This document shows positions 8,753 to 17,906 of a stretch of DNA of 64,000 bases, piece after piece. How positions within the stretch are numbered: the first letter of the stretch is position 1; every line of letters starts with the position of its first letter. A program made the position numbers and the translations under genes. A model generated the notes under the pieces. That model saw only the letters and a list, made by a program, of their open reading frames with translations, ran no database searches and was not told the origin of the DNA. This stretch comes from Bog-532 sp963720945 (GTDB lineage Bacteria; Actinomycetota; Actinomycetes; Streptosporangiales; Streptosporangiaceae): positions 18,662-82,661 of the forward strand of contig CAVRHH010000017.1 in NCBI GenBank assembly GCA_963720945.1, given 5' to 3'.

Positions 8753-9398
8753 TCAGATGGCGAACGCCTCATGGTGAATGGCCTCGTCCGGTACCCCGAG
8801 GACCTTGGCTACCGCCACGACGTCGGTCACGAACCCTTCCGGTCCGCACACGTAGACGTCGCGGTCAGCCAGATCGGGGACGATGTGCGGCAGCGAGCGC
8901 TCGTCGATGGCGGCCTGGGCGCGGCTGCCGGTCAGCTCGTAGAGCGTGCCGCCGCGGCGCTGGGCGAGGTCGGCGATCTCCGCGCCGAGCACGAGGTCCT
9001 CGCGGCGGGCGGCGCGCAGGATGACGACCGGCCTGGCCCCGCGCGGCAGGTCCTCCAGCAGGGACCGTACCGCGGTCACGCCGATCCCGGCGGCGATCAG
9101 CAGGACCCGCCGCCGTTGCTGGGCGTACTGGGTGAAGGTCCCGTACGGTCCCTCGATGGCGACCCGCGTGCCGGGCTCGAGGCGAGCCAGCGCGGCGGAG
9201 TGGTCACCGGCGCCTTTGACGGTCAGCCGCACGTACGGCGGCTGCGGCAGCGCGGACAGCGAATAGGGGTGGGCCTGCAGCCCGGGCGGGGCGCCGGCGG
9301 ACGGCGCAGCCTGCCGTTGCCCGGCGGCGCCGGCGTCCGCCTGGGGCCGCCGGGCGGGCCGGGGCGCGCGGGAACTGCCTGCCTTGCGTTCACCCGCA
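8753..9398 (-). pseudogene. ferric-reductase-type oxidoreductase lacking its membrane domain
   Basis: The 172 C-terminal codons (9271 down to 8753) are a clean FAD/NAD(P)-binding FNR module: 'HPYSLSALP' (flavin-binding RxYS region), 'IEGPYGTFT', 'VLLIAAGIGVTAVRSLL' (NAD(P) pyrophosphate loop) and 'DVYVCGPEGFV'. In related ferric reductases these follow roughly 200 residues of heme-binding helices; here only about 130 bases separate the module from the upstream regulatory box, filled by low-complexity Pro/Arg/Ala codons, so the membrane half has been deleted. A possible start (ATG 9398) is in a different frame. Stop lies 25 bp before the FMN-binding gene: same operon. Confidence 0.75.
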
Positions 9399-9432
9399 TA
9401 AGGATGCGGGACGACAGTGAAAGGATCATGAA
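9389..9432 (-). promoter_or_regulatory. 44-bp conserved box upstream of the reductase/FMN/apbE operon
   Basis: Read on the minus strand it starts TTCATGATCCTTTCACTGTC: TTCA direct repeats spaced 11 bp, as bound by OmpR-type response regulators. A near copy (about 36 of 44 bases by eye) lies at 26188-26231 upstream of a phosphodiester glycosidase gene, in the same orientation to its gene. Confidence 0.6.
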
Positions 9433-9561
9433 GGAATCCGCCGAGCTCGCCACCAGCGTCTCCAGGGGACCACCGTCCGGGCGCGATCGCAACCGGACGG
9501 TGTTCCCCCAGGCGGCGCGTGACGAGCCGGCGGCCGCTGGTCCGGCGGCCGCCCGGCGGCG

Positions 9562-9990
9562 TCACCGCACGGCGAACAGCGAGCGGACGGGCCGGCTGTT
9601 GACGAGCGCGACCACGCCGATCAGGATGACGCCGCAGACACCCTGCTCGATCCTCATCCACAGCGGCAGAATGCCCGGCATCGCGGCGATCACCGCGATG
9701 GCCGCCACCATGATGGCCGACACGATCCGCAGCCGCAGATACATCCGGCGGGAGCCATGCGCCGCGCGGACGGTGAACATCAGCATCGCCGCGGCGCTGG
9801 CGACGACGACGGTGCCGCGGATCCAGACCGCGGAGTCGACCACGGCGGTGTGATTGCGCAGCAGGACGATCGCCACGAACGTGACCGCGCTGACGGTGAG
9901 GTAGCCGCCAACGAGCATCTTCACGCGGCGGAACGGCGCCGAGGTCTGCGGGGGGTTCAGGTGCTCTTCGGTGGGGCTCTGGGTGATCAC
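9562..9990 (-). CDS. small four-helix membrane protein
   Basis: 142 residues from GTG 9990, chosen because GGAAGG sits 6 bases upstream; longer frames to 10095 have no ribosome site. Four hydrophobic segments: about 30-48 ('GGYLTVSAVTFVAIVLL'), 57-75 ('GTVVVASAAAMLMF'), 88-108 ('IVSAIMVAAIAVIAAMPG') and 110-128 ('GVCGVILIGVVALV'), with a short charged N-terminus inside. Conserved-looking actinobacterial integral membrane protein of unknown function. Not clearly linked to the reductase operon, from which it is separated by about 130 bp. Confidence 0.7.
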   Translation of the reverse strand: MITQSPTEEHLNPPQTSAPFRRVKMLVGGYLTVSAVTFVAIVLLRNHTAVVDSAVWIRGTVVVASAAAMLMFTVRAAHGSRRMYLRLRIVSAIMVAAIAVIAAMPGILPLWMRIEQGVCGVILIGVVALVNSRPVRSLFAVR

Positions 9991-10227
9991 GATGATCCTT
10001 CCCTGGCTTGCTGACGCCCGGGCGGCTCCCGGGTACTGCCAGCGTCGCAACATCACCTCCGGCCGCGCGCCGGCTGACCAGTCATATCCGGGCACCTAAC
10101 GGCTGAACCGGCGGGCACGCCGGATGGCGGTGACCATCCACCGATCGGCCGACCAGGGTCACCGCCGGCGCGGGCCTGCTCCCGCGCTAGTCACCGGAAC
10201 TTCACTACCGAACGGGACCGGTGTCGC

Positions 10228-10247
10228 TAGTGAAGGTTCCTTCACTA
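10228..10247. promoter_or_regulatory. palindromic operator candidate
   Basis: Perfect inverted repeat TAGTGAAGG-TT-CCTTCACTA with an extra half-site (TTCACTA) at about 10201-10207. It lies 30 bp before the start of the acyl-CoA dehydrogenase/AtuA-like remnant, where a TetR- or MarR-type repressor would bind. Confidence 0.6.
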
Positions 10248-10277
10248 ATGAAGCCGGCGCTGGCTCGGGAGGCGGCC

Positions 10278-10628
10278 GTGGATTTCGCGGAGACGGACGA
10301 GCACCGGGCCCTGCGTGCCGCGGTGGTGACCCGGGGGCAGACCACCACGTCCGCGCCCGTGGCACGGTTCCGTGAGCTGCTCACCGAGGCCGCCCGTCTC
10401 GGCGTCGAGCGGTACGAGCTGCCGAACCTCCGCGCCCTCAACTTTGTCGTGGCCGGGCTGCTGGCCCCCGGCGTGGCCGCCACCACCTGCCCGGACGCGC
10501 AGGCCAAGGGCCTGGGCGAGTACCTGCGCTCGCGCACCGTCCTGGTCCCGGAAGAGCTGGCCGGCCAGATCGCGGGACCGCCGGCCGGTGATCGCCGCCG
10601 CCCGGATGTGGTTCGCTACTGGTCATGA
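10278..10628 (+). pseudogene. chimeric remnant: acyl-CoA dehydrogenase start joined to AtuA-like tail
   Basis: GTG 10278 has GGGAGG upstream and opens with 'VDFAETDEHRALRAAV', the hallmark N-terminus of acyl-CoA dehydrogenases. After about 20 codons the sequence changes to 'GVERYELPNLRALNFVVAGL', which resembles the small C-terminal domain of AtuA-like (DUF1446) proteins. Both normally sit in clusters for acyclic terpenoid or branched acyl-CoA breakdown; here a large deletion has fused the ends of two genes. The 116-codon frame stays open and its stop overlaps the next gene's ATG (10625). Unlikely to be functional. Assignment of both halves is by eye. Confidence 0.55.
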
Positions 10629-11623
10629 CCTCTGCCGCCGATGCCGCGCCGCCGGACTGGTTCACCACCGCCTTGGCCACGGAACCCGAACGGGCCCGGA
10701 TAGACGTCGAAGGCACCCCGATCGCCTACCGCGCCTGGGGGGAGCCAGGCGACCCGGGTATCGTGCTGGTCCACGGGGGCGCGGCGCATTCCCGCTGGTG
10801 GGACCACATCGCCCCGCTGATGACGGCGGGCCGGCGGGTGGCCGCCCTGGACCTGTCCGGGCACGGTGACAGCGGGCGGCGGGAGACCTACAGCCTCGAC
10901 ATGTGGGCGCGCGAGGTGCTCGCGGTGGCCGCCGCCGCGGGGATCACCGCCCCGCCGGCCGTGATCGGGCACAGCATGGGCGGTTTCGTCACGCTGCGGC
11001 TGGCCAGCCTCTACGGGTCCCGGATCGCCGGGGCGGTCATCATCGATTCGCCCATCCGCGACCTCACCCCGGAAGAGCAGGCGGCACGCGAGCACCGCGC
11101 CTTCGGGCCGCTGCGGATCTACCCCACCCGGGCGGCGGCCATCGCCCGGTTCCATCCCGTTCCTGACCAGCCCGCACTGGGCTACATCACCCGGCATATC
11201 GCCGAGACGTCGGTACGCGAGGTCGAGGGCGGCTGGACGTGGAAGTTCGATCCGCGGATCTTCGGCCGGCCGCAGTTCGGGACCGCGCTGCTGACCCGGC
11301 TGGACTGCCGGGTGGCGCTGTTCCGGGCCGAGCACGGCATCATGTCCCGGCAGATGAGCGAGGTCATGTACGACCGCCTCGGCCGGGTCGCCCCGCTCAT
11401 TGAGATTCCCGTCGCCGGTCACCACGTCATGCTCGACCAGCCGATCGCCCTCATCGCCGCGCTGCGCACCCTGCTGTCCGACTGGGATCACTCGCTTCCC
11501 CCGGCCGGCCCCGTGATTCCGCCCTCTTCAGTCCCGGCAGTTCCCTCAGCCCCAGCAGCCTCTTCAGTCCCAACAGCCTCTTCAGTCCCAGGGGCCGCTC
11601 CGGAACCTGACTCCGGCGACTAA
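10625..11623 (+). CDS. alpha/beta-fold hydrolase
   Basis: 332 residues, full length. 'IVLVHGGAAHSRWWDHI' gives the HGG oxyanion loop, 'PAVIGHSMGGFVTLRLAS' the nucleophile elbow (Ser of GHSMGG), 'LDLSGHGDSG' the preceding strand, and 'VAGHHVMLDQP' the catalytic His. The last 40 residues are a low-complexity Pro/Ser/Ala tail encoded by short repeats (TCTTCAGTCCCAGCAG-like). Intracellular, no signal peptide. Start overlaps the stop of the upstream remnant. Esterase/epoxide hydrolase-like; true substrate unknown. It may have belonged to the acyl-CoA gene set decayed on either side. Confidence 0.88.
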   Translation: MTSAADAAPPDWFTTALATEPERARIDVEGTPIAYRAWGEPGDPGIVLVHGGAAHSRWWDHIAPLMTAGRRVAALDLSGHGDSGRRETYSLDMWAREVLAVAAAAGITAPPAVIGHSMGGFVTLRLASLYGSRIAGAVIIDSPIRDLTPEEQAAREHRAFGPLRIYPTRAAAIARFHPVPDQPALGYITRHIAETSVREVEGGWTWKFDPRIFGRPQFGTALLTRLDCRVALFRAEHGIMSRQMSEVMYDRLGRVAPLIEIPVAGHHVMLDQPIALIAALRTLLSDWDHSLPPAGPVIPPSSVPAVPSAPAASSVPTASSVPGAAPEPDSGD

Positions 11624-11639
11624 CCCGCGGCCGACGGCC

Positions 11640-12137
11640 ACCACGGCGGGCGGCGTCATCAGGTCCAGTGTGGTCAGCGAGATGATCGCGGGCGCCACGC
11701 CGACCCGTGCCTCGCTGAGGCGAACGACGTACCGCCGTCTGCGACGGCCAGGTCGCACGCCCCCACGATGCCGATGCCCCCGGCGCGGACATGGCCGGTG
11801 ATCCGCGCGATGACCGGCTTCGGCAGCCGGACGATCTGGGTCAGCGCCGCCATGATGGCGGTGGCCGACTCGGTCATCGACCCGCTGCCCGCCGTCTTGA
11901 GGTCGGCCCCGGCGCAGAACACCCGCCCGGTGTGGGTGAGCACCACCGCGCACGGACGGGTCCGCGGCCGCGGCGGTGGGTGAGAACCACCGCGCACGGA
12001 CGGGTCCGCGGCCGCGGCACCAATCCGCCCGGTCATTCCCCGATCAGCGCCATCGTCAGCGCGTTGCGGTTGTGCGGCGAGTCCAGCGTCACCGTCGCAA
12101 CCTGGTCCCGGGTCTCGTACCGGACCAGTTCCGTCAT
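11640..12137 (-). pseudogene. enoyl-CoA hydratase/isomerase, multiply broken
   Basis: Starts at ATG 12137 with 'MTELVRYETRDQVATVTLD' and 'NRNALTMALIGE', the typical crotonase N-terminus, then stops. After a 32-bp duplicated segment (11942-12017) another frame continues 'VFCAGADLKTAGSG' (oxyanion-hole CAGADLK motif), 'KPVIARITGHVRAGGIGI' (second oxyanion Gly) and 'CDLAVADGGTSFA'. At about 11716 one base is missing and the frame shifts again to 'LSEARVGVAPAIISLTTL'; the last 80-100 residues are gone. Its start overlaps the stop of the upstream SCO6745-like gene (TGATG), so it once formed an operon with it. Confidence 0.85.
11942..12017. repeat. 32-bp direct repeat, 2 copies
   Basis: Copies at 11942-11973 and 11986-12017 begin ACCACCGCGCACGGACGGGT and are identical, 12 bp apart. 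The duplication lies in the crotonase pseudogene and is one of its lesions. Confidence 0.9.
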
Positions 12138-13012
12138 CAGGCGCCGGGCGCGGGCACGCCGATGGGGCTAGGGTAGGGAATCGCCGTGGCGCAGGCCTGC
12201 GCGACCGGCAGCAGGGCGTCCGCGATGTCCGCCGTGGCGGACCACCCGAGGCGTTCCCAGGGCCGCGCGGCGGCCCGGTCGGTGGCCTCCTCGACGGCGG
12301 CATAGGCGGCCCGGCCCGCGTCGGTGATCTCACCGTCCGGCCCGATCAGGCTGCGGTCCGTCAGCCGGGCCTGTGCGGCGTCCCACTGCTCGTCGGTCCA
12401 GCCGCGGATGGGCTGAATGTCCTCGCGTCGCATGTCCAGAGCGCACCGCAGGACCAGCGCCTCGCAGCCGTCGATGTCGGCTGCCGCCATGGCCGCGAAG
12501 TGACCGTCACCCCGGTGCTCACGTAGCGCAGTGGCCGCCTGCCAGAGCCGGGCCAGCGCGATGTCGCTGTCCGCCAGCGCGTGCCCGGGGCCCGGCAAAG
12601 CGGTGTTGGCCGCAGCCAGGACCCGGCCCGCGCAGTCCAGGCCGGCGGCCACCCTTGCCAGCTGGTCCGTGACCGCCGCCGTCTCCTTGTCCCGTCCGGC
12701 GAGCAGTCGGCGCAATGCGGCGGTCGCGCCGGCCTGGCGTGCCCGCAGGGCTTTACCCGGCGACGACAACTCCCAGACGGCGGGGATGGCCCGGGCGACC
12801 ATGGCCGGCGCGAAGTTGTAGAAGGAGGCGGTGACGACCGCCGCGCCCGCCGGCCCCAGCGGGGCGGCCCGGCCCGCGAAATACCCCCGCCAGAACCCGT
12901 GCAGCCCCTGCTCTTGGTAGGCCGCGCGTGCCTCAGGCGTGAAGTAGGTCACCGCGTGGATGGGCTCGAACAGCGTCCACATCGAACGAGCCACCCGGGC
13001 CGGGTCAGCCAT
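12137..13012 (-). CDS. SCO6745-like helical protein
   Basis: 291 residues from ATG 13012 with GGAGGGAG upstream; longer upstream frame is spurious. All-alpha protein with 'MWTLFEPIHAVTYFTPEAR' at the N-terminus, central 'GYFAGRAAPLGPAGAAVVTA' and 'FYNFAPAMVARAIPAVW', and C-terminal 'TDEQWDAAQARLTDRSLI' leading to a winged-helix-like end. This resembles the actinobacterial family named after SCO6745, whose role is unknown. It shares TGATG with the crotonase pseudogene, so they were co-transcribed. Confidence 0.65.
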   Translation of the reverse strand: MADPARVARSMWTLFEPIHAVTYFTPEARAAYQEQGLHGFWRGYFAGRAAPLGPAGAAVVTASFYNFAPAMVARAIPAVWELSSPGKALRARQAGATAALRRLLAGRDKETAAVTDQLARVAAGLDCAGRVLAAANTALPGPGHALADSDIALARLWQAATALREHRGDGHFAAMAAADIDGCEALVLRCALDMRREDIQPIRGWTDEQWDAAQARLTDRSLIGPDGEITDAGRAAYAAVEEATDRAAARPWERLGWSATADIADALLPVAQACATAIPYPSPIGVPAPGA

Positions 13013-13221
13013 GACCGCTCCCTCCGCCACCGCGCCGGTTTCGCCCGAGTCGGGTGAACCGCCCGGGCGACACCCCGCCAGCCTACGGTGCCCGCCAGAC
13101 CGGAGTCCCGCCAGACGCACCAGCCCGCGCCGTCTCACCGTCCCCTGGTTATCCATCTCTCGCGGGCCGCGGCGATTTCCCCGCCGGGCGGTACCCTGCT
13201 GACGGTGAAGGGAGGCTCCGG

Positions 13222-13647
13222 GTGCGGGCCGTCGTCCAGCGGGTGAGCCAGGCCAGCGTGACCGTCGATGAGCGGGTCGTTGGGGTGATCGAGGAACCCG
13301 GCCTGGTCGTCCTGGTCGGGGTCACGCATGCCGACACGCCGGAGCTGGCGGCGAAGCTGGCCGCCAAACTTTGGCACCTGCGCATCCTTGACGGGGAGAA
13401 GTCGTGCTCCGACGTCGCGGCGCCGCTGCTCGTGATCAGCCAGTTCACGCTGTACGCCGATACCCGCAAGGGCCGCCGGCCGTCGTGGCTGGCCGCCGCC
13501 CCCGGCCCCGTGGCCGAGCCTTTGGTAGATGCGGTGGTCTCCGCCCTGCGTGAGCTGGGTGCCCGGGTGGAGACCGGCGTGTTCGGTGCCGACATGAAGG
13601 TGAGCCTGGTTAACGACGGTCCCGTCACTATCATCGTGGAGCTTTAG
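13222..13647 (+). CDS. dtd: D-aminoacyl-tRNA deacylase
   Basis: 141 residues, the normal DTD length, from GTG 13222 with GGGAGG upstream. DTD removes D-amino acids (and Gly) wrongly loaded onto tRNA, in the cytoplasm. Hallmarks are clear: N-terminal 'RAVVQRVSQASVTV', the 'SQFTLYADTRKGRRPSW' motif (Ser-Gln-Phe-Thr) and the C-terminal 'NDGPVTIIVEL' with the cross-subunit Gly-cisPro. Stand-alone housekeeping gene, ending 38 bp from the convergent HNH pseudogene. Confidence 0.96.
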   Translation: MRAVVQRVSQASVTVDERVVGVIEEPGLVVLVGVTHADTPELAAKLAAKLWHLRILDGEKSCSDVAAPLLVISQFTLYADTRKGRRPSWLAAAPGPVAEPLVDAVVSALRELGARVETGVFGADMKVSLVNDGPVTIIVEL

Positions 13648-13685
13648 CCGCGTCCCGTTCAGGATGATCGGGCTTGTGCCCTTCG

Positions 13686-15830
13686 TCAGATGGGGTAAGT
13701 GGTGGGGCCGGTGGTGTAGCGGCGTCCGGCGGGTGTGGTCCATGTGTGGTAGCCGGGCTGGTGCTGTTCGAGTACCCACCCGGCGGCCTGCTTCAGGTGG
13801 TGGTGATGGCGGCAGCGGGGCCCGGTGTTGCAGCTGCAGGTGCGGCCGCCTTGTTCCCAGGGCACGGTGTGCTCGAAGTCGCAGCGGCGGGCGTCGCGGA
13901 GGCAGGGCGGGTAGGTGCATTCGCCGTCCCTGATCTGGACCAGGTGGCGGAGGGTGCGGCCGGGGTCGTGCGCGCTGGTCTGGTGCCGGTGGTCGCATTC
14001 GGTGACGGCGAGGGGTTCCAGGGCCGCGGTCAGGTCGAGGGTGTGGCCGGGGAGGCGCAGCCGCCAGGTCCGGTTCCCGCCGGGCGGGCCGCTGCCGGGA
14101 CCGGGCGGGCCGCTGCCGCTGCCGCTGCCGGGTGGGCTGGTCTTGGCGCTGGCTGGCGTGGTGGTTTCCCCCGATGGGCGGGTCTTTCCCCCGGGTGGGC
14201 GGGTGTGCCCGCCGGGTGGCGGCCCGCCGGGTGGCGGCCCGCCGGGGTCGTTGGTGCGGCGGGGTTTGCCGCGGCGGGCGGGGTGGGCGCAGCCGTGGGC
14301 GGTGGGGTGCCCGTGGTCGTCGGTGACGGTGATACACCAGGTGGTGGCGGGGTTGCCGGCGGCGTGGGTAGCCATGGTGCGGGCGAGGGCGGCGTCGATG
14401 GGGCCGAACGCGGCGGCCTCGCCGGGGTGGCCGGTGAGGCCGAGCAGGGTGGTCAGCGGGATGGTCAAGTTGATCGCCGCGGCCGGCGGCGGCCCGGTCC
14501 CGGCACGGCCGGAAGGCCCGGCGGGCGCGGGCTCCGCGGCGGGAGCCTCCGCGCTGGCGGGCTCTGTACTGGCGGACTCGGTGGCGGCAGGCTCCGCGCT
14601 GGGGGTCTCCGGGCTGGCGGGCTGGGGTGCGGTGGGGCGGGAGTCCTGGCCGAGCAGGGCGTCGAGGTAGGCGCGGGCGCGGAGCTGGTCCATCGTGCCG
14701 GCCAGCCCGGCGGCTTTCAGTTCCAGGGCGGCGGTGGTGATGGCCTGGTCGGCGGCCAGCGCCGCATCCGGCGGCAACCCATACCCGCAGATCGCCGCGG
14801 TCCCGGCATCTTCGCGCCACAGCTCCACCCGCGGATCTTTTTCCGCCTCCGCCCGCCGCCGCCGCGCCGCGTCCGGGTCGGCCTTCACGACGGCCCGGCC
14901 GATCGCCGCGCGGATCTGCCCCGGCGTCTTCCCGGCCACGCCGTCGGGATCACGGCCGCTTCGGCCTCGGCGGCGGCCGCGTCGCCCAGCACCCGGGTGG
15001 CCTCGGCGATGAGCTGCGCTTTATAGTCCCCGATGATCCCGCTCCGCCAGGGCCTGCCGGGTCAACGGGAGCCGGGTGGCCAGGTCGCGCGCCAGCGGGA
15101 CCATCCGCTCCGCGGACCGCCGGGACAGCGCGAGGGCGACCGCGACCTCATCGGCGCAGAACTTGTTCCACCCGGCCGGTGTCCCGCCCCGGGTGGCCGC
15201 GTCCTTACGGGTGGCCGCGGGGCGGCGGGCGGCCAGTTCAGCGACCGCGGCCAGCCGCCCCGCCGCCGCCCACGCCTCGGTTCTCGCCCACCCGGCCAGC
15301 ACCCCGATCAGCTCATCATCATCCAGGCTCGCATACCCGCCGGTGCTGGCGGTGGCGGCGTCCAGCGCGCCGGCCAGGGATGGGCCCGGCCCGCTGGTGT
15401 CGAACGCGTGCCCGGAGCTGAACCCCGACCCGGCCCGGCCCTGCTGCCCCGGCACCCGGTCCCTCGGCAGGAACCCCGCATCCAGGCCCGGGTCCAGGCC
15501 CGCCGCCGGACCCGGATCAACGGGCGTCATCGCCGCATAATCCGGCCACGGTTCCTCAAAGTCCTCGGCCGGCCACCAGTCACCCCCACCCGCGGGCCGA
15601 TCATCGGGGAACGCCCATTCCGGCGGGCCGTCATCCAGCAACGGGCCAGGGCCCTCCTCGGCCGGCTGCCCGTGATCGCCGCGGAAAGGACCGGGGCCCT
15701 CCCCGGCCGGCTGCCCGCCCGGGCCGCGGGAACGGCCGGGGACATCACCGGCGGAACGCCCGCCCGGGCCGCCGGGGCGCGGGGCATCCCCGTCGCGCTG
15801 CCCGTCACCGGGAAATGGCTCAGCTGCCAT
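13686..15830 (-). pseudogene. DUF222-HNH endonuclease (13E12-type), interrupted
   Basis: Two in-phase halves of one gene. The 5' half (15830-15021) has a long Gly/Pro/Asp-rich N-terminus then the DUF222 start ('YASLDDDELIGVLAGWART', 'AAVAELAARRP', 'FCADEVAVALALSRRSAERM') and stops with TAA. The 3' half (from about 14939) resumes with 'AGKTPGQIRAAIGRAVV' and ends in the HNH nuclease: 'CTYPPC', 'CDFEHTVPWEQGGRT' and 'CRHHHHLKQ'. Between them the expected 'GIIGDYKAQLIAEATRVL' lies in another frame, bounded by an extra base near 15046 and a missing base near 14940. A Pro/Glu/Ala linker (about 14480-14640) and Gly/Pro repeats near 14200 are low complexity. Confidence 0.85.
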
Positions 15831-16235
15831 GCTGCTCGCCCCGCTCGATGGATACCATCACATAGCCACAGCCTATCGAACATAGTATCGAAAAGCAAGA
15901 GTGGCAAGATAATGGGGGCGCAAATGTCACGTTCAGCCGGGGAATCTGGCGGCTATCAGGCCGCACACTGGTTGCGCAGCGGCTTGGGGGTCGCCTCGCA
16001 TGATCGTAGTGGGGCCTCGACGTTTCAGACGGCATCAAAGTGCTGCCAGGCGAGCGTGGTTGAGCTGAGTGAACGTCTCGCGTGACTGTCGCCCCGTCCC
16101 GCGCCCCGTCCCGCGCCCCGTCCTGCGCCCCGTCCGTCCCGCGCCCCGGCTGGAATACCGGTAGCCGATGCTGTGATTGCTTCATGGCGAAGCGTGACGG
16201 AAGGGATCGGCGGAGCCCGCACCGGCACCTGTCCG

Positions 16236-16509
16236 CCGCGCGGGGGCACGGATACGCGACTGAGTGCGCCCGTGTCGACGGATCACGCGTCCGCTGATCC
16301 GGGGCCTGGCTATCGTGAACGCGCTTGCGTACGCAGGCAACGACGCGTCTTTCGCGGTGATGCGTCGCCTGGGCATGACCCACCAGGGGACATCCGACCG
16401 CTGGTATGGCAAGCGCTTCGAGTGGTGGACCGCCGGCCCACTCACGCAAGTCGCGAGCCCGGCCGTCCTCCGTCGGTCCAGGGTTCGCCTCGCCGCGTCG
16501 CGCCCTTGA
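16236..16509 (+). pseudogene. GNAT N-acetyltransferase C-terminal remnant
   Basis: 'RGHGYATECAR' (acetyl-CoA-binding Q/RxxG/A loop) in one frame, a short stretch in a second frame ('STDHASADPG'), then 'NALAYAGNDASFAVMRRLGM' and 'HQGTSDRWYGKRFEWW' in a third, match the last 80 residues of RimJ-like GNAT enzymes. At least two frame changes and no N-terminal half: a fossil. Confidence 0.7.
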
Positions 16510-16553
16510 CCGGCTCCTCCCCGAGTGTCCTGTCAGTTTGGAGCGCTCGCTAT

Positions 16554-16611
16554 TTGTTGAGGGAGCGGCAGTAGCCGGCGAGTTGTTGAGGGAGCGGCAG
16601 TAGCCGGCGAG
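16554..16611. repeat. 29-bp tandem duplication
   Basis: Two exact adjacent 29-bp copies (16554-16582 and 16583-16611) beginning TTGTTGAGGGAGCGGCAGTA. It lies at the 3' end of the IS630 remnant and duplicates its last codons ('YCRSLN'). Confidence 0.9.
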
Positions 16612-16680
16612 TCGGCCGGGGATCTCCTCGGCGCTCTTGTGCCAGGTGAAGGGTCGGGGGTTGTCGTTACAATGGCTAGA
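16556..16680 (-). mobile_element. IS630-family transposase C-terminal remnant
   Basis: On the minus strand the frame reads 'NDNPRPFTWHKSAEEIPGRL' then 'AGYCRSLN', matching the conserved end of IS630-type transposases ('...PFxWxKtAdeIl..l..yC..ln'). The DDE catalytic core and terminal inverted repeats are not found nearby, so only a scar remains. Confidence 0.6.
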
Positions 16681-17337
16681 ATCGTCGGGATGCCAGGGCC
16701 GCCCGGCCGCATCCGGCACCGCGAGCGGTCTGCATCGACGGCCGGCGTGACGGCCGGGCGGAAGACTGCGGCGGTGAATACGCCCACGAGCTGATAACAG
16801 CGGCCACCGACGCGGTGCACTCTGGCCATGCTGAAGCGGTAGCCGAGTCCGAGCGCGTCTTCGGTAGCGAGATCGATCCCGGGGCCGTCCGTACGGCCGC
16901 TTTGACATCGGCCACATCAACGCGGAGCGTGCCGCCGCCTTCCCTGCCATCCCATCGCACGGAACCGGGGACCGCGGGGCGGCCACTCGGTCCATACAGC
17001 CTCAACGGGTAGCGTGCCATCGACAGCACGGGCAGGCGCGGGGCAAGCAGTGGTGATCTGACTCGTAATCGCTGACCTTACGCTATCTCCGCCAAACGTG
17101 TATCTGGAGATCGGATATGCAAGCGGCGGGACAAGGTTGTCATTTCAAGCCTGCCGCGAAGGCACGCCACTGGGGTTTGACATTCGGGGGCTCGGCCAGA
17201 ATGACACATATCCCCATGCGACTCAGGCAACTGCTTTCCACCTGTGCGCCGACCGGGACACGCCCATTTGCCGTTACGGGTGGAGTCTTGCTCGTGCCCG
17301 CTGAAATGTATACGCAGAGAAGCAAGCCGCCGTGGTA

Positions 17338-17799
17338 TCAGGGCAGGAGGCGGCTGGCGTGGCGGGTGTAGATCTCGCGCATGCGGTCCGGGTCTGGTGG
17401 GGTGTCTGGCGTGAGCGCGGCGCCGATTTCACGCATGAAGGCAAGGGCGGCTTCTGGCGGGGCCCAGAGTCCCAGCACCCGGGCCTGCTCGCCGAAAGGG
17501 TTGCTGAAGCCGTGCCGGTGCCCGCGGGGCGCCACGAACATCGAGCCTGGCGCCGCCTCCTGAGGCTCATCATCGCCGACGACCAGCAGGCGTCCGCGGG
17601 GCACGTAGATTGCCTCGTCGAAATCCTCGTGCGCGTGGGGGATCGGCCCGGCAAAGTGACCTGGGACGGTGATCTCCATCGCGGCGAACCCAGGCGGCTG
17701 ACCGCCGTGGCCGGCCAGGATGTGCATCGGCTGGCCGGCGTAGGAGAATGCCGGTCCCTCACCGCGGTGTGTCAGCAAGGTCATGGCCTTTTCTATCAT
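17338..17799 (-). CDS. cupin-domain protein
   Basis: 153 residues from ATG 17799 (ATG 17784 is equally possible; neither has an ideal ribosome site). One beta-barrel cupin: motif 1 'PIPHAHEDFDEAIYVPRG' supplies His-x-His and Glu metal ligands, motif 2 is 'VAPRGHRHGFSNPFG'. The remaining ~40 residues are helical ('PPEAALAFMREIGAAL'). Such small single-domain cupins act as isomerases, dioxygenases or sensors; no substrate can be inferred. Stand-alone gene. Confidence 0.8.
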   Translation of the reverse strand: MIEKAMTLLTHRGEGPAFSYAGQPMHILAGHGGQPPGFAAMEITVPGHFAGPIPHAHEDFDEAIYVPRGRLLVVGDDEPQEAAPGSMFVAPRGHRHGFSNPFGEQARVLGLWAPPEAALAFMREIGAALTPDTPPDPDRMREIYTRHASRLLP

Positions 17800-17906
17800 C
17801 CGTGCTCGGTGTGCAGCCGCTCATGCCGCCGGTAGGGCGGGCGGGTCGGTGTCAGAGGCTCCATGCACACTGGCGACGGCATATTGCCAGTACCGGGGAG
17901 AGACCG

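Larger units (their letters stand above)
15831..17337. other. 1.5-kb gene-poor stretch with fossils
   Basis: No intact gene is supported here. Recognisable are a GNAT fragment (about 16236-16509), an IS630 transposase tail (about 16556-16680) and the short CCGTCCCGCGCC repeats at 16095-16145. From 16700 to 17337 several 60-117-codon frames exist on both strands, but none has family motifs or a good ribosome site. GC content is lower near 15840-15920 and 17080-17330. Confidence 0.6.

Noticed and set aside
15820..16995. 391-codon minus-strand frame over the gene-poor stretch
   Set aside because: Only the IS630-like segment is recognisable; the remainder is random-looking and runs over the GNAT fossil.
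16676..17029. Possible 117-codon minus-strand gene
   Set aside because: No ribosome site, no family motif, and an equally long frame on the other strand.
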